A program made the position numbers and the translations under genes. DNA of 64,000 nt from Sphingopyxis soli. GTDB lineage: Bacteria; Pseudomonadota; Alphaproteobacteria; Sphingomonadales; Sphingomonadaceae. A model generated the notes under the pieces. That model did not search any database. It saw nothing but the letters and a program-made list of their open reading frames with translations, and was not told the origin of the DNA. The DNA lies in assembly GCF_018682675.1 (NCBI RefSeq), contig NZ_JAFMTR010000035.1:1-64000 (forward strand). Reading direction: 5' to 3'. Below, piece after piece: positions 33,816 to 42,846 of this stretch (its first letter is position 1; each line of letters opens with the position of its first letter).

Positions 33816-34265
33816 TTAACCGCGTAATTTCTGGCGCTGCCAATTTTCTCGACGGGCAGTTTGAGAGATCGACCTGAAGTGACTCGCGCCTGCCCAAAGA
33901 TAGTAAAGCAAGATGGGCACGAAGATGAATGCGACTACCCAGCCATCGTCTGGTAAAAGATTGTAGCCGCCGCGACCAAAGAAAACGGCTGAAGCGCCGA
34001 AGCAACCTAGATAACAACACCGAAGCATTGCCCCGCGGGGCCTATATGACAGCCGCTCGACCTCGTCGCGGTCCTTATCAAGAAGCATCGCCCCAATTTG
34101 CGCCGCCGTCTGAGATGTCGATGCCTCGACAAGCGTGGCAAATGCAACGACGAGCAGTGCCCACGCCACCGGAATTTCGCCGCGCAATAGAAATATCCCA
34201 ATGCTCGCCGCGATGGCTAGTGCGCCAACAGTCCATAGAAATTTGGGCGAGCGGAAGTTAAACAT
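33816..34265 (-). CDS. Hypothetical four-helix membrane protein
   Basis: This 149-residue protein is not recognised. It has four hydrophobic segments: about 11-29 (TVGALAIAASIGIFLL), 33-50 (AWALLVVAFATLVEA), 82-97 (CCYLGCFGASAVFF) and 107-125 (WVVAFIFVPILLYYLW). A charged loop, KDRDEVERLSYRPRG, sits in the middle. Base composition is clearly lower in GC than its neighbours and the reading frame on the other strand is not better, which suggests a recent arrival. It stands alone between the oxygenase cluster and a block of repeats. Confidence 0.6.
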   Translation of the reverse strand: MFNFRSPKFLWTVGALAIAASIGIFLLRGEIPVAWALLVVAFATLVEASTSQTAAQIGAMLLDKDRDEVERLSYRPRGAMLRCCYLGCFGASAVFFGRGGYNLLPDDGWVVAFIFVPILLYYLWAGASHFRSISQTARRENWQRQKLRG

Positions 34266-34290
34266 GGTGTGTCTGTGGCTCGTAATTTAG

Positions 34291-34364
34291 ACGTCCGCAA
34301 CCGGTCGATTCCGGTCATTCGATCCGAATCCACACGAATGGCCGCAAACGACCGGTAGCGGACA
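34291..34364. repeat. Palindromic repeat, family F (full length)
   Basis: The left arm ACGTCCGCAACCGGTCGATT and the right arm, whose complement begins TGTCCGCTACCGGTCGTTTG, are inverted copies of about 30 bases ending in CATTCG. A compact version of the same unit lies near 38440-38470, inside another repeat. Confidence 0.6.
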
Positions 34365-34369
34365 TAAGC

Positions 34370-34504
34370 TCCTCCCTGTCGTGCAGCGATGGGGAGGTGG
34401 CAGCGCGGAGCGCTGACGGAGGGGCTTTTGCGCCGACGTCGCGGCCCCTCCACCACTCGCTTCGCGAGCGGTCCCCCTCCCCATGGCTGCGCCACAGGGA
34501 GGAT
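34370..34504. repeat. Palindromic repeat, family B, copy 1
   Basis: The element starts TCCTCCCTGTCGTGCAGCG and ends GCGCCACAGGGAGGAT. It contains GGGGAGGTGGCAGCGC, CGCTGACGGAGGGGC, GCCCCTCCACCA and GGTCCCCCTCCCCA, which make nested stems. A second copy with the same order of blocks is at 56897-57028. Confidence 0.7.
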
Positions 34505-34515
34505 AATTCCCTCTT

Positions 34516-34588
34516 CGTCATCCCGGACTTGATCCGGGATCCATGGCCACCCTCGCCTTCTGGACCCCGGATCAAGTCCGGGGTGACG
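34516..34588. repeat. Palindromic repeat, family A, copy 1
   Basis: Two 28-base arms face each other: CGTCATCCCGGACTTGATCC onward and, inverted, TGGACCCCGGATCAAGTCCG onward. Each arm is itself palindromic around CCGGACTTGATCCGG. A near-identical copy is at 35633-35705; the 17-base spacers differ. Confidence 0.8.
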
Positions 34589-34690
34589 AGTGTCTGGAAA
34601 CACCCCAAAGCGGACATGCGCGATCGTCGGTTCGGGCGTGCCGAACTGCTTTATCCTTGCAACACGCCGCAGGCTCCCCACATCGCCCCT

Positions 34691-34999
34691 ATGGCGAAAC
34701 GGAGCCTCTACCAGCGCTTGCGGCGTAATGCGCAGGTTCGCCTCGCGCTCTTCCTGCTCGGCGTGCTGCTGATCGTCGCCGCGCCGGTCGTCGGCGTGCT
34801 TCCCGGCCCCGGCTTCATCATCCTCTTCCCCGTCGGCCTGATGCTCTGCCTCCAGAACAGCGCGTGGGCCAAGCGGCGCTATGTCCGCTTCAAGCGCAGT
34901 CACCCGCGCTACGGCGAGCGCGCCGACCGGATCATGCGCCGCGTCAGCGCCGCGCGGCGGCGGGCACGTGCCGCCCTGGAGTCGCTTGATGGCGATTGA
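34691..34999 (+). CDS. Small PGPGW-type transmembrane protein
   Basis: This 102-residue protein has a basic N-terminus (MAKRSLYQRLRRNAQ), a hydrophobic helix (LALFLLGVLLIVAAPVVGVL), then PGPGFIILFPVGLMLCLQNS, close to the PGPGW motif of a family of small membrane proteins of unknown function, and a basic C-terminal tail. ATG at 34691 follows the repeat block. A good terminator follows at 35038, before rpmH. Confidence 0.75.
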   Translation: MAKRSLYQRLRRNAQVRLALFLLGVLLIVAAPVVGVLPGPGFIILFPVGLMLCLQNSAWAKRRYVRFKRSHPRYGERADRIMRRVSAARRRARAALESLDGD

Positions 35000-35037
35000 C
35001 TTTGCCCCGAATCCCGCTTATCGGCGCGTCCAACAGT

Positions 35038-35063
35038 GGCCGCCCACGTCTGGCGGCCCTTTT
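35038..35063 (+). terminator. Intrinsic terminator before rpmH
   Basis: GGCCGCC pairs with GGCGGCC across CACGTCT and is followed by CTTTT. It ends the PGPGW gene transcript and separates it from the rpmH operon. Confidence 0.75.
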
Positions 35064-35100
35064 CTGTTACGGCATTTGACAAGATCTAGGGAAAACCGCG

Positions 35101-35235
35101 ATGAAGCGCACCTATCAACCGAGCCGCCTCGTGCGCAAGCGCCGTCACGGCTTCCGCGCCCGCAAGGCCACCGTCGGCGGCCGCAAGGTTCTGGCCGCTC
35201 GCCGCGCCCGCGGCCGCAAGAAGCTGTCGGCCTAA
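35101..35235 (+). CDS. rpmH: 50S ribosomal protein L34
   Basis: The 44-residue protein reads [20 protein letters not shown] and ends GRKKLSA, which is unmistakable L34, a small basic protein of the large subunit. It heads the conserved rpmH-rnpA-yidD-yidC-engB run, which in many bacteria lies near the replication origin. The rnpA start follows 29 bases after its stop. Confidence 0.97.
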   Translation: MKRTYQPSRLVRKRRHGFRARKATVGGRKVLAARRARGRKKLSA

Positions 35236-35264
35236 GCGCCGGCGCTTCTGCGCCAGCCCGTCTG

Positions 35265-35612
35265 GTGCGAACGCTATCGAAACGCAGCGAATTTCTGGCC
35301 GCCAACCGCGGCCTTCGCTTCCCTATGCCCGGCTTTGTCCTCCTCGTCCGCCCGCGCGGCGACGGCGACGATGAGCCGGGCGTCGGCTTTACGGTCAGCA
35401 AGAAGGTCGGCAACGCCGTCACCCGCAACCGGATTAAGCGCCGCTTCCGCGAACTTGCGCGCGCCGCGCTTCGCGAATCGGGCATCGCCGGCGCCGACCA
35501 TGTGCTGATCGGGCGCCCCGGCGGCAACGACATCGCCTTTGCCGAACTCGGCGAGCATCTCGATTCGGCGCTAAAGCGCGCGGCGAAGAAGCTGGCGGCG
35601 AAGGCGTTATGA
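35265..35612 (+). CDS. rnpA: Ribonuclease P protein component
   Basis: The 115-residue basic protein assists RNase P RNA in maturing tRNA 5' ends. It begins with GTG at 35265 (VRTLSKRSEFLAANRG) and has the RNR motif region NAVTRNRIKRRFRELAR. Its length and gene order after rpmH agree with the family. A family A repeat separates it from yidD. Confidence 0.95.
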   Translation: MRTLSKRSEFLAANRGLRFPMPGFVLLVRPRGDGDDEPGVGFTVSKKVGNAVTRNRIKRRFRELARAALRESGIAGADHVLIGRPGGNDIAFAELGEHLDSALKRAAKKLAAKAL

Positions 35613-35632
35613 GCGTTGCCCTTCTCCCTTAT

Positions 35633-35705
35633 CGTCACCCCGGACTTGATCCGGGGTCCATAACCACCGCGGTCGCATGGACCCCGGATCAAGTCCGGGG
35701 TGACG
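35633..35705. repeat. Palindromic repeat, family A, copy 2, inside the rnpA-yidD gap
   Basis: Perfect 28-base inverted arms (CGTCACCCCGGACTTGATCC onward and its inverse) lie 20 bases after rnpA and 49 bases before yidD. It is the same element as at 34516-34588, one kilobase away and in a conserved operon. Confidence 0.85.
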
Positions 35706-35754
35706 AACAAAGGGCAATCGCGAATGAAGTTCGGCAGTTTTCCGGTCTTTGTTC

Positions 35755-35967
35755 ATGATCGCAAAGCTGCTCATCCTGATCGCCCGCGGCTGGCAACTCG
35801 GCCCGTCGCGCATCCTGCCGCCGACCTGCCGCTACGCCCCGTCGTGCAGCGAATATGCGATCGTCGCGTTCAAACGCCATGGTGCGATCAAGGGTGGCTG
35901 GCTGGCGACAAAGCGGCTATTGCGCTGCCATCCTTGGGGCGGTCACGGCTACGACCCGGTTCCGTGA
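35755..35967 (+). CDS. yidD: Membrane protein insertion efficiency factor YidD
   Basis: The 70-residue protein has the YidD signature: an amphipathic N-terminus, [20 protein letters not shown] with the conserved cysteines, and [14 protein letters not shown]. It aids YidC-dependent membrane insertion. ATG 35755 lacks an obvious ribosome site. yidC follows 44 bases after its stop. Confidence 0.95.
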   Translation: MIAKLLILIARGWQLGPSRILPPTCRYAPSCSEYAIVAFKRHGAIKGGWLATKRLLRCHPWGGHGYDPVP

Positions 35968-36011
35968 AGCCGTATTCCCGACATTTTTGAGACGAAGAGA
36001 GACCGAAGAGC

Positions 36012-37754
36012 GTGGACGACAAGCGTAACTGGATCACGGCAATCTTGCTGTCGGCGGCCATCCTGCTGGGCTGGAACTTCGTCGCGCAGAAATTCTTCCC
36101 GACCCCGACGAAGCCCGACGTGACCAAGACGGTTGCGGGTTCGCCGACCGCGGCGACCGCCACGCCGGGCACGCCCGCCACGCCGCCGGCAACGGGTGCG
36201 ACCCCCGCCGCGCCCGCCGTGCAGGCGATCGTCCCCGTCGAAACCGCCGTTGCCTCGGCCAACCGCGTGCCGATCGAGACCCCGGCGCTCGCGGGCTCGA
36301 TCAACCTCGCCGGCGCGCGCATCGACGATGTGACGCTCACCAAATATCGCCAGACGATCAAGAAGAACGCGCCGCCGGTGCGCCTCTTCGCGCCCGGCAA
36401 CACCAAGGCCGCCTATTTCGCGAGCGTCGGCTGGGCCGCGCAGGGCATCGAGGTTCCGGGCCCCGCGACGATCTGGACCGCGTCGGGTGCGAAGCTCACG
36501 CCGACGACGCCGGTGACGCTGAGCTGGTCGAACACGACCGGCCAGACGTTCCGCATCGAATATAGCATCGACGCCGATTATCTGATCACCGCGAAACAGA
36601 CGATCGCCAACAGCGGCGCGGCACCGGTCAGCGCAAGCAGCTTCGCGCTGATCGACCGGCTCGGCAAGCCGACCGATCCGCACGAACAGGACAGCTGGAC
36701 GATCCACGTCGGGCCGACCGGCTATCTCGGCGGCAAATCGGTGTTCGACGTCAATTACACCGACCTCGACGACGGTACTGCGGCGAAATATGATTCGGCC
36801 GGCTGGCTCGGTTTCACCGACAAATATTGGCTCGCGGCGGTCGTCCCGGCCAAGGGCGAACGCGTCAGCGCGTCGATCACCTCGCCCGCAGCCAACAATT
36901 ACCAGACGCTGTTCGCCCGCAATTTCGCCGAGGTCGCACCCGGCAAGCAGATCACGACGACGACGCGCATCTTCGCGGGCGCGAAGGAGGTCTATACCCT
37001 CCAGCGCTATGAGAAGGACCAGGGCATTACCCGCCTGTCGAACGCGATCGACTGGGGCTGGTTCGAATTTTTCGCGGTGCCGATCTTCAAGCTGCTCGAC
37101 TGGCTGTTCCGCATGGTCGGCAATTTCGGCGTCGCGATCATGCTGCTGACGCTGATCATCCGCGGCCTGATGTTCCCGATCGCGCAGCGTCAGTTCCATT
37201 CGATGGCGCAGATGCGCCTCGTCCAGCCGAAGATGAAGGCGCTGCAGGAACGCTACAAGGACGACAAGCCGCGCCAGCAGCAGGAGCTGATGAAGCTCTA
37301 CAAGGACGAGAAGATCAATCCGCTCGCGGGCTGTCTGCCGATCGTCATCCAGATTCCGATCTTCTATGCACTCTACAAGGTGCTGATGCTGACGATCGAA
37401 ATGCGCCACCAGCCCTTCGCGCTGTGGATCAAGGATCTGTCGGCGCCCGATCCGGCGCATTTCCTGAACCTGTTCGGGCTCCTGGACTTCACGCCGCCGT
37501 CGCTGCTCGCGCTCGGGCCGCTCGCGCTGATCCTCGGCATCACGATGTTCCTCCAGTTCCGCCTCAACCCGCAGGCGACCGATCCGGTGCAGCAGCAGGT
37601 GTTCAAGATCATGCCGTGGATGTTCATGTTCATCATGGCGCCGTTCGCGGCGGGCCTGCTGCTCTACTGGATCACGAACAACTGCCTGTCGATCGCGCAG
37701 CAGCAGTTCATGTATCGCAAGTTCCCGCAGCTGAAGGCGGCCCCGGCGAAGTGA
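36012..37754 (+). CDS. yidC: Membrane protein insertase YidC
   Basis: This 580-residue insertase integrates proteins into the inner membrane with or without Sec. The start is GTG at 36012 ([22 protein letters not shown]1), followed by a Pro/Ala/Thr-rich linker, a periplasmic beta-domain (about residues 95-350), and the conserved five-helix core with [40 protein letters not shown] and [20 protein letters not shown]. The stop overlaps the engB GTG start by 4 bases. Confidence 0.97.
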   Translation: MDDKRNWITAILLSAAILLGWNFVAQKFFPTPTKPDVTKTVAGSPTAATATPGTPATPPATGATPAAPAVQAIVPVETAVASANRVPIETPALAGSINLAGARIDDVTLTKYRQTIKKNAPPVRLFAPGNTKAAYFASVGWAAQGIEVPGPATIWTASGAKLTPTTPVTLSWSNTTGQTFRIEYSIDADYLITAKQTIANSGAAPVSASSFALIDRLGKPTDPHEQDSWTIHVGPTGYLGGKSVFDVNYTDLDDGTAAKYDSAGWLGFTDKYWLAAVVPAKGERVSASITSPAANNYQTLFARNFAEVAPGKQITTTTRIFAGAKEVYTLQRYEKDQGITRLSNAIDWGWFEFFAVPIFKLLDWLFRMVGNFGVAIMLLTLIIRGLMFPIAQRQFHSMAQMRLVQPKMKALQERYKDDKPRQQQELMKLYKDEKINPLAGCLPIVIQIPIFYALYKVLMLTIEMRHQPFALWIKDLSAPDPAHFLNLFGLLDFTPPSLLALGPLALILGITMFLQFRLNPQATDPVQQQVFKIMPWMFMFIMAPFAAGLLLYWITNNCLSIAQQQFMYRKFPQLKAAPAK

Positions 37755-38401
37755 GCGAGATCGATCCGGGCGCGGAGGACAGGGAGGAACGGGCACGCAA
37801 GCTGTTTGCTGGCCCGATCGCCTTCCTGAAATCGGCCCCCGCGCTCCAGCATCTGCCGGCGCCAAGCGTGCCCGAGATCGCGTTCGCGGGCCGCTCGAAC
37901 GTCGGCAAATCGTCGCTGCTCAACGCGCTGACGAACCGCAACGGACTGGCGCGCACCTCGGTCACGCCGGGGCGGACGCAGGAGCTCAACTATTTCGACG
38001 TCGGCGAACCGCTGGTGTTCCGCCTCGTCGACATGCCGGGCTATGGTTTCGCCAAGGCGCCGAAGGATGTCGTCAGGAAATGGCGCTTCCTCGTGAACGA
38101 TTATCTGCGCGGCCGCCAGGTGCTCAAGCGCACGCTCGTGCTGATCGACAGCCGCCACGGGATCAAGGATGTCGACCGCGAGGTGCTCGAAATGCTCGAT
38201 ATCGCCGCGGTCAGTTACCGCCTCGTCCTCACCAAGACCGACAAGATCAAGGCGAGCGACCTCGCCGCGGTGCAGGCCGCGACCGAGGCCGAAGCCCGCA
38301 AGCACCCCGCCGCGCACCCCAAGGTGATCGCGACCAGCAGCGAGAAGGGCATGGGCATCGCCGAGCTGCGCACCGCGGTGCTGGAGGCGGTCGAGAGTTA
38401 G
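37751..38401 (+). CDS. engB: Ribosome biogenesis GTP-binding protein EngB/YihA/YsxC
   Basis: The 216-residue GTPase is needed for large-subunit assembly. All G motifs are present: [14 protein letters not shown] (G1), [11 protein letters not shown] (G2), DMPGYGFA (G3), TKTDKI (G4) and ATSSEKG (G5). The GTG start at 37751 overlaps the yidC stop. A compound repeat follows the gene. Confidence 0.96.
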   Translation: MSEIDPGAEDREERARKLFAGPIAFLKSAPALQHLPAPSVPEIAFAGRSNVGKSSLLNALTNRNGLARTSVTPGRTQELNYFDVGEPLVFRLVDMPGYGFAKAPKDVVRKWRFLVNDYLRGRQVLKRTLVLIDSRHGIKDVDREVLEMLDIAAVSYRLVLTKTDKIKASDLAAVQAATEAEARKHPAAHPKVIATSSEKGMGIAELRTAVLEAVES

Positions 38402-38409
38402 TGCGGATT

Positions 38410-38593
38410 TATCCTCTCCCCTTGGGGGAGAGGATGGTGCAGGTTGCGGACGTGTCCGCTACCGGAACCTGGAGAGGGGTAGCGGCCCGCCGGGCCGCGC
38501 GAGCCTTTGGCTCGCATCACCCTCTCCCAGCTTCGACTAGCCAGAAGGCTGGCAAGTCTACACAACCCTCCCCCGTTGAGGGGGAGGGAGGAG
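38410..38593. repeat. Compound repeat between engB and the glutathione transferase gene
   Basis: It starts with TATCCTCTCCCCTTGGGGGA, a palindromic unit ending GAGAGG, passes a GGTTGCGGACGTGTCCGCTA unit related to family F, then the ACCTGGAGAGGGGTAGCGG and CACCCTCTCCC halves, and ends with ACCCTCCCCCGTTGAGGGGG. The F-like unit interrupts the outer repeat at its centre, which looks like one repeat inserted in another. Confidence 0.55.
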
Positions 38594-38600
38594 AATTTGC

Positions 38601-39272
38601 ATGAAACTGTTCATCGGTAACAAGGCCTATTCGAGCTGGAGCCTGCGCGGCTGGCTCGCGGTCAAGCATAGCGGCCTGCCCTTCGAGGAGGTGACCGTCC
38701 CGCTCTATGACGAGGACTGGTCGAAACGCCGCGAGGGCGACGAATTCGCGCCGTCGGGCGGCAAGGTGCCGATCCTGTGGGACGGCGACGACATCGTCGT
38801 CTGGGACAGCCTGGCGATCATCGACTATCTCAACGAAAAGACCGGCGGCACGCGCGGCTTCTGGCCCGAGGACATGGCCGCCCGCGCGATGGCGCGGTCG
38901 ATGGCGGCCGAAATGCATTCGAGCTTCGCCGCGCTCCGCCGCAACCACAGCATGAACATCCGCCGCATCTACCCCGCGGCCGAGCTGCTGCCCGAGGTGC
39001 AGGCCGATGTCGTCCGCATCCTGCAGATCTGGGCCGAAGCGCGCGCGCGCTTCGGCGGCGAGGGGGATTATCTGTTCGGCGAATGGTCGGCGGCCGACAT
39101 CATGTTCGCCCCCGTCGTCACGCGCTTCCTGACCTATTCGATCCCGCTCCCGCGTTTCGCCATCCCCTATTGCCAGGCGGTGATCAGCCACCCCTGTATG
39201 CAGGAGTGGATCGGCGGCGCGCAGGCCGAGGACTGGGTTATCGAACAATTCGAGATGGCCGGGCCGGACTGA
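38601..39272 (+). CDS. Glutathione S-transferase family protein
   Basis: The 223-residue protein has a thioredoxin-like N-terminal domain: LFIGNKAYSSWSLRGWLAVK with a candidate catalytic Ser near residue 11-12, GKVPILWDGDDIVVWDSLAI with the cis-Pro and the glutathione-binding DS, then an all-helical C-terminal domain. It may conjugate glutathione to electrophiles or be a maleylacetoacetate-isomerase-like enzyme. It faces the gshA gene tail to tail, but co-function is not implied by the convergent layout. Confidence 0.9.
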   Translation: MKLFIGNKAYSSWSLRGWLAVKHSGLPFEEVTVPLYDEDWSKRREGDEFAPSGGKVPILWDGDDIVVWDSLAIIDYLNEKTGGTRGFWPEDMAARAMARSMAAEMHSSFAALRRNHSMNIRRIYPAAELLPEVQADVVRILQIWAEARARFGGEGDYLFGEWSAADIMFAPVVTRFLTYSIPLPRFAIPYCQAVISHPCMQEWIGGAQAEDWVIEQFEMAGPD

Positions 39273-39385
39273 GGCCGTCGCCGGGTTGCGGGCGATGGCT
39301 GGCCGTTATCTCACCGCCCGCAGGCGGGAGGGGAAATATGGGCTCGCTTCCAAAGGCAGGTCCCCATCCGATCGGGACGGTGCGA

Positions 39386-40759
39386 TCAGAAGCTCAGCTC
39401 GTCGTAGATTTTCGACAGGTCGTGATCCCACGGCCCCTCGTAACGGTCGAGCAGGTCGTGGGCGGGCGATTTGCCCGTCGCCGCGATGCGGCGCAGCGGT
39501 TCGAGGAAGCCGACCTCGTTGTCGCCCATCGAATTGACCTGTCCGCGCGCCGCGAGCCCCGCTGCGGCGATGTCGAGCACGCGGTGCGCGAGCTGGCCGA
39601 CGGAGCCGCCGCCGGGCGCGGGGGCGTCGAGGCCTTCGCTGGGGACGGCATCGCGCAGCGCCTGCTGCTCCTCGATGCTCCAGCCCTTGACGAGATCCCA
39701 GGCGGCGTCGAGCGCGCCCTGGTCGTAGAGCAGGCCGACCCACAGCGCGGGCAGCGCGCAGATGCGGTACCACGGGCCGCCGTCGGCGCCGCGCATTTCG
39801 AGGAAGCTCTTGAGCCGCACCTCGGGGAAGGCGGTCGAGAGATGGTCGGTCCAGTCGGAAAGCCGCGGCAGTTCGCCGGGCAGAGCCGACAGCTCGCCTT
39901 TCAGGAAATCGCGGAAGCTGAGACCCGCCGCATCGATATATCGGCCGTCGCGGAAGACGAAATACATCGGCACGTCGAGCATATAGTCGACATAGCGGTC
40001 GTAGCCGAAGCCGTCCTCGAACACGAAGGGCAACATGCCGGTGCGCGCGGGGTCGGTGTCGGTCCAGATATGGCTGCGATACGACATATAGCCGTTGGGT
40101 TTGCCCTCGGTGAAGGGCGATGAGGCGAAGAGCGCGGTCGCGAGCGGCTGGAGTGCGAGGCTGACGCGGAACTTCTGCACCATGTCGGTCTCGGACGAAT
40201 AGTCGAGGTTGGTCTGGATGGTGCAGGTGCGCAGCATCATGTCGAGCCCCATGCTGCCGACGCGCGGCATATGCTCCAGCATGATCTTGTAGCGGCCCTT
40301 GGGCATGATCGGCAGCTCGGCGCGCGTCTTGTCGGGCCACATGCCGAGCCCGAGGAAACCGAGCCCGAGTTCGGCGCCTACTTCCTTCACCTGCTTGAGG
40401 TGGCGGCCGGTTTCGGCGCAGGTCTGATGGAGATTCTCGAGCGGGGCGCCCGAAAGCTCCAACTGCCCCGCGGGTTCGAGGCTGACGGTGCCGTCGCTGC
40501 CGGCGAGCGCGATGACATTCCCGCCCTCGATCACCGGCTCCCAACCGAAGCGCGTGAGCGCCATCAAGAGGTCGCGGATGCCGCCGGGCTCGTCATAGGA
40601 GGGGGCGCGGTGGTCGGCGGTGCGATAGACGAATTTTTCGTGCTCGGTACCGATCCGCCAGCGATCGCTCGGCTTCTCGCCCCTGGCCATGGGCGCCGCG
40701 AGCTGGTCGCGACTTTCGATGATCGGATCGTGGCTGTCGGAAGCGGTGCGCGTGCTCAT
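39386..40759 (-). CDS. gshA: Glutamate-cysteine ligase (plant/alphaproteobacterial type)
   Basis: The 457-residue enzyme makes gamma-glutamylcysteine, the first step of glutathione synthesis. It has RIGTEHEKFVYRTADHR near the N-terminus, GTVSLEPAGQLELSGAPLEN for glutamate/metal binding, and RTCTIQTNLDYSSETDM, typical of the class shared by plants and alphaproteobacteria. It appears monocistronic; the next gene upstream starts from a different promoter region beyond 60 bases. Confidence 0.95.
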   Translation of the reverse strand: MSTRTASDSHDPIIESRDQLAAPMARGEKPSDRWRIGTEHEKFVYRTADHRAPSYDEPGGIRDLLMALTRFGWEPVIEGGNVIALAGSDGTVSLEPAGQLELSGAPLENLHQTCAETGRHLKQVKEVGAELGLGFLGLGMWPDKTRAELPIMPKGRYKIMLEHMPRVGSMGLDMMLRTCTIQTNLDYSSETDMVQKFRVSLALQPLATALFASSPFTEGKPNGYMSYRSHIWTDTDPARTGMLPFVFEDGFGYDRYVDYMLDVPMYFVFRDGRYIDAAGLSFRDFLKGELSALPGELPRLSDWTDHLSTAFPEVRLKSFLEMRGADGGPWYRICALPALWVGLLYDQGALDAAWDLVKGWSIEEQQALRDAVPSEGLDAPAPGGGSVGQLAHRVLDIAAAGLAARGQVNSMGDNEVGFLEPLRRIAATGKSPAHDLLDRYEGPWDHDLSKIYDELSF

Positions 40760-40821
40760 TTCGCGCCATCTAGACTATTCGGTATAGAATGCAATCGGGG
40801 TCATGAGGGGCGCCGACGGTG

Positions 40822-42804
40822 TCAGTTCACCGTGACGTCGAACGTCACCGCCATCGCTGCCGCGGGGGCCAGGGTCGCGGTGCTGGCGGACACGGTGGTT
40901 CCACCGATCGCCGCGCCGAAGGGGTCGCTTTCGTCCGCTCCCGCCGCATCGTCGTCCTCGGCCGTGGTCGCGCCCGCGCAGCTCGTCCCGCTGCGCAGCG
41001 ACCCCGGAACGAAGGTGGTGGTGGCGGGCAGGGGATCGGAAACGAGGATGCCTGTCGTGGTCGCGCTGCCGCCGTTGGTGACGAGCAGGCAATAGCGCAT
41101 CGTCGCGCCGGGGACCGCCTTGGGGTTGGTAGTGCCGTTCGACGGGTCGCTGACGACGCTGCTCGTCTTGGCGATCAGCAGATTGCCGACCGGACGGCAG
41201 AAGAGAAAGTCGTGGATCGCCATCCCCTGCTGCCCCGGATTGGCCGGAGCAAGGCTGTGGCTGCCATAGTCGATGGTGATGCTGTCCACCGGCGCCGCGA
41301 AGGTCACGGTCACGGTGCCGTCGGCGCTGGCGTCGGCGGACAGGACATCGCCATAGGCGGTGCTGCCGATGACATAGTTGGCGGTGCCGTTCGTCAGCAC
41401 CGGCGTGACGTTCGTGCCGTTGAAGCTGCCGGTCACCGTGACGCGGTCGGCGAACTGCCCCGCCGCATAGTCGACGTCGAACAGCCGGAACTGCGCGCCG
41501 GGGACTGCGGTGGGCAGGGTGATCGTCGAGGCGACGGAGCCCGCCTGGCTGGTGAAATCGACCAGCTCGAAGATCGAATATTGCGCCGGCGACAGCGCGC
41601 CGGTGACGATATTCTGCCGCGTCGGCGACTGGCCGCCATAGGTCGCGTTGTTGAGGAACGCGCCGCCGCTGATCGCGATGTTGAAGCCGGTCGTTCCGAT
41701 CGCGGTCAGCGCATAGCTGCCGCTGGTCGCCCCCGCGCTCCACGTCACGCTGTCCCAGTCGAGCGTCGTCGTCCCGGCCGGGCAGACGAGCGTCGGCGGG
41801 GTTCCGGCGGTGCGCGTTCCGGCGACGGTGAAGCTCGCCGCGGCATAATCGTCCTCGCCCGCGGCGCCGTTGCCGGGGGTCGAATCATAATCATAGGCAG
41901 AGGAGGCGCTGACCTCCGCGACATTGGTGATCGTCGCGCCCGCGGTTGCCGAGACGGTGCCGCTGATCGTCAGCGTGCGCGTCGTGCCCGGCGGGATGCT
42001 GCCGACGCTCCAGACCCCGGTGGTGCTGTTATAGCTGCCGAACCCCGATGCGCCGGTGAAGGTGACGCCGGCGGGTAGCATGTCCTGCACCGTCACGCCG
42101 GTGGCGGTCAGCGCCGAGCCCGCGGCATTGGTCACGCTGAGGGTATAGCTGATGCTGGCCCCCGCCGAAGGGTTCGCGTTGCTCACCGATTTCGCGAGCG
42201 ACAGGTCGGCATAAGGCGACAGCGGCACGCTGGTCAGGGTCAGGTCGGCGCGCGTGAAACTGCCGCTGTCGCCGTTCAGCGAGTCGCAGATCGACAATTG
42301 CCACGTTCCCGCCGTTCCCTGTCCGTTGAAGTCGGCAAGCGCGCCCTCGGGGCGGAAGCTCCGCTGGTACGGCGGCGCCGCCGCCGTGTTGTCGTTCGCC
42401 GTGTGGGTCGAGATGCTCGCCGCCGCGCTGTCGTCGAACAGCACGTTCAGATTGTCGGCGCCGGTCCCGACATTGGTGATCAGATTGACGACGGTCCCCG
42501 CCGGCGAGGTCAGCGTGATGCGAAGGTCGCCGCGATAGCTGTGGCCGAGCTGGACGCCGATATTGACGTCGGTAACCTGCGTGTTCGACGCGACGGTGAA
42601 ATTGCGCACCATCGGCCCGGTGCAGGGGGTGGCGGTTTCGCTGATCGCGCCGGCTGCCGTGTTGCTGTAGGTCGCGCTGGTCTGGGCCGCAGCGGGTGCA
42701 ACGACGAGAGCCAGCGCCAGCCAGGCAAGCATGGTCGCCGCCCGCCTCAGCAGTGCCCGCTGGCCCCCACGCCAGCGATCTCGGCTCTGGTCCCGCCGTT
42801 GCAT
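40822..42804 (-). CDS. Exported P-domain/DUF11 repeat protein
   Basis: The 660-residue protein has a long basic N-region and signal peptide ending about VVAPAAAQ. Next comes a proprotein-convertase-type P domain (about 45-190: GHSYRGDLRITLTSPAGTVV and FNGQGTAGTWQLSICD). Two DUF11 modules, about 198-330 (ADLSLAKSVSNANPSAGAS) and 545-660 (NLLIAKTSSVVSD), flank a beta-rich middle. There is no C-terminal anchor, LPxTG or PEP-CTERM tail visible. Surface or secreted adhesive roles are common for such mosaics, but the function is unknown. Confidence 0.8.
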   Translation of the reverse strand: MQRRDQSRDRWRGGQRALLRRAATMLAWLALALVVAPAAAQTSATYSNTAAGAISETATPCTGPMVRNFTVASNTQVTDVNIGVQLGHSYRGDLRITLTSPAGTVVNLITNVGTGADNLNVLFDDSAAASISTHTANDNTAAAPPYQRSFRPEGALADFNGQGTAGTWQLSICDSLNGDSGSFTRADLTLTSVPLSPYADLSLAKSVSNANPSAGASISYTLSVTNAAGSALTATGVTVQDMLPAGVTFTGASGFGSYNSTTGVWSVGSIPPGTTRTLTISGTVSATAGATITNVAEVSASSAYDYDSTPGNGAAGEDDYAAASFTVAGTRTAGTPPTLVCPAGTTTLDWDSVTWSAGATSGSYALTAIGTTGFNIAISGGAFLNNATYGGQSPTRQNIVTGALSPAQYSIFELVDFTSQAGSVASTITLPTAVPGAQFRLFDVDYAAGQFADRVTVTGSFNGTNVTPVLTNGTANYVIGSTAYGDVLSADASADGTVTVTFAAPVDSITIDYGSHSLAPANPGQQGMAIHDFLFCRPVGNLLIAKTSSVVSDPSNGTTNPKAVPGATMRYCLLVTNGGSATTTGILVSDPLPATTTFVPGSLRSGTSCAGATTAEDDDAAGADESDPFGAAIGGTTVSASTATLAPAAAMAVTFDVTVN

Positions 42805-42846
42805 GAGCAGGCCTTGCGGCCGATATCCCTAATTTGGAGTTAATAA

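Larger units (their letters stand above)
34266..34690. other. Repeat-filled intergenic stretch
   Basis: No gene is seen here. Three different repeat families lie end to end: family F at 34291-34364, family B at 34370-34504 and family A at 34516-34588. The rest is the upstream region of the PGPGW membrane protein gene. Confidence 0.6.

Noticed and set aside
34266-34690. CRISPR-like array or small RNA cluster suggested by the dense repeats
   Set aside because: The repeats are different from each other, palindromic and not regularly spaced; no cas genes are present.
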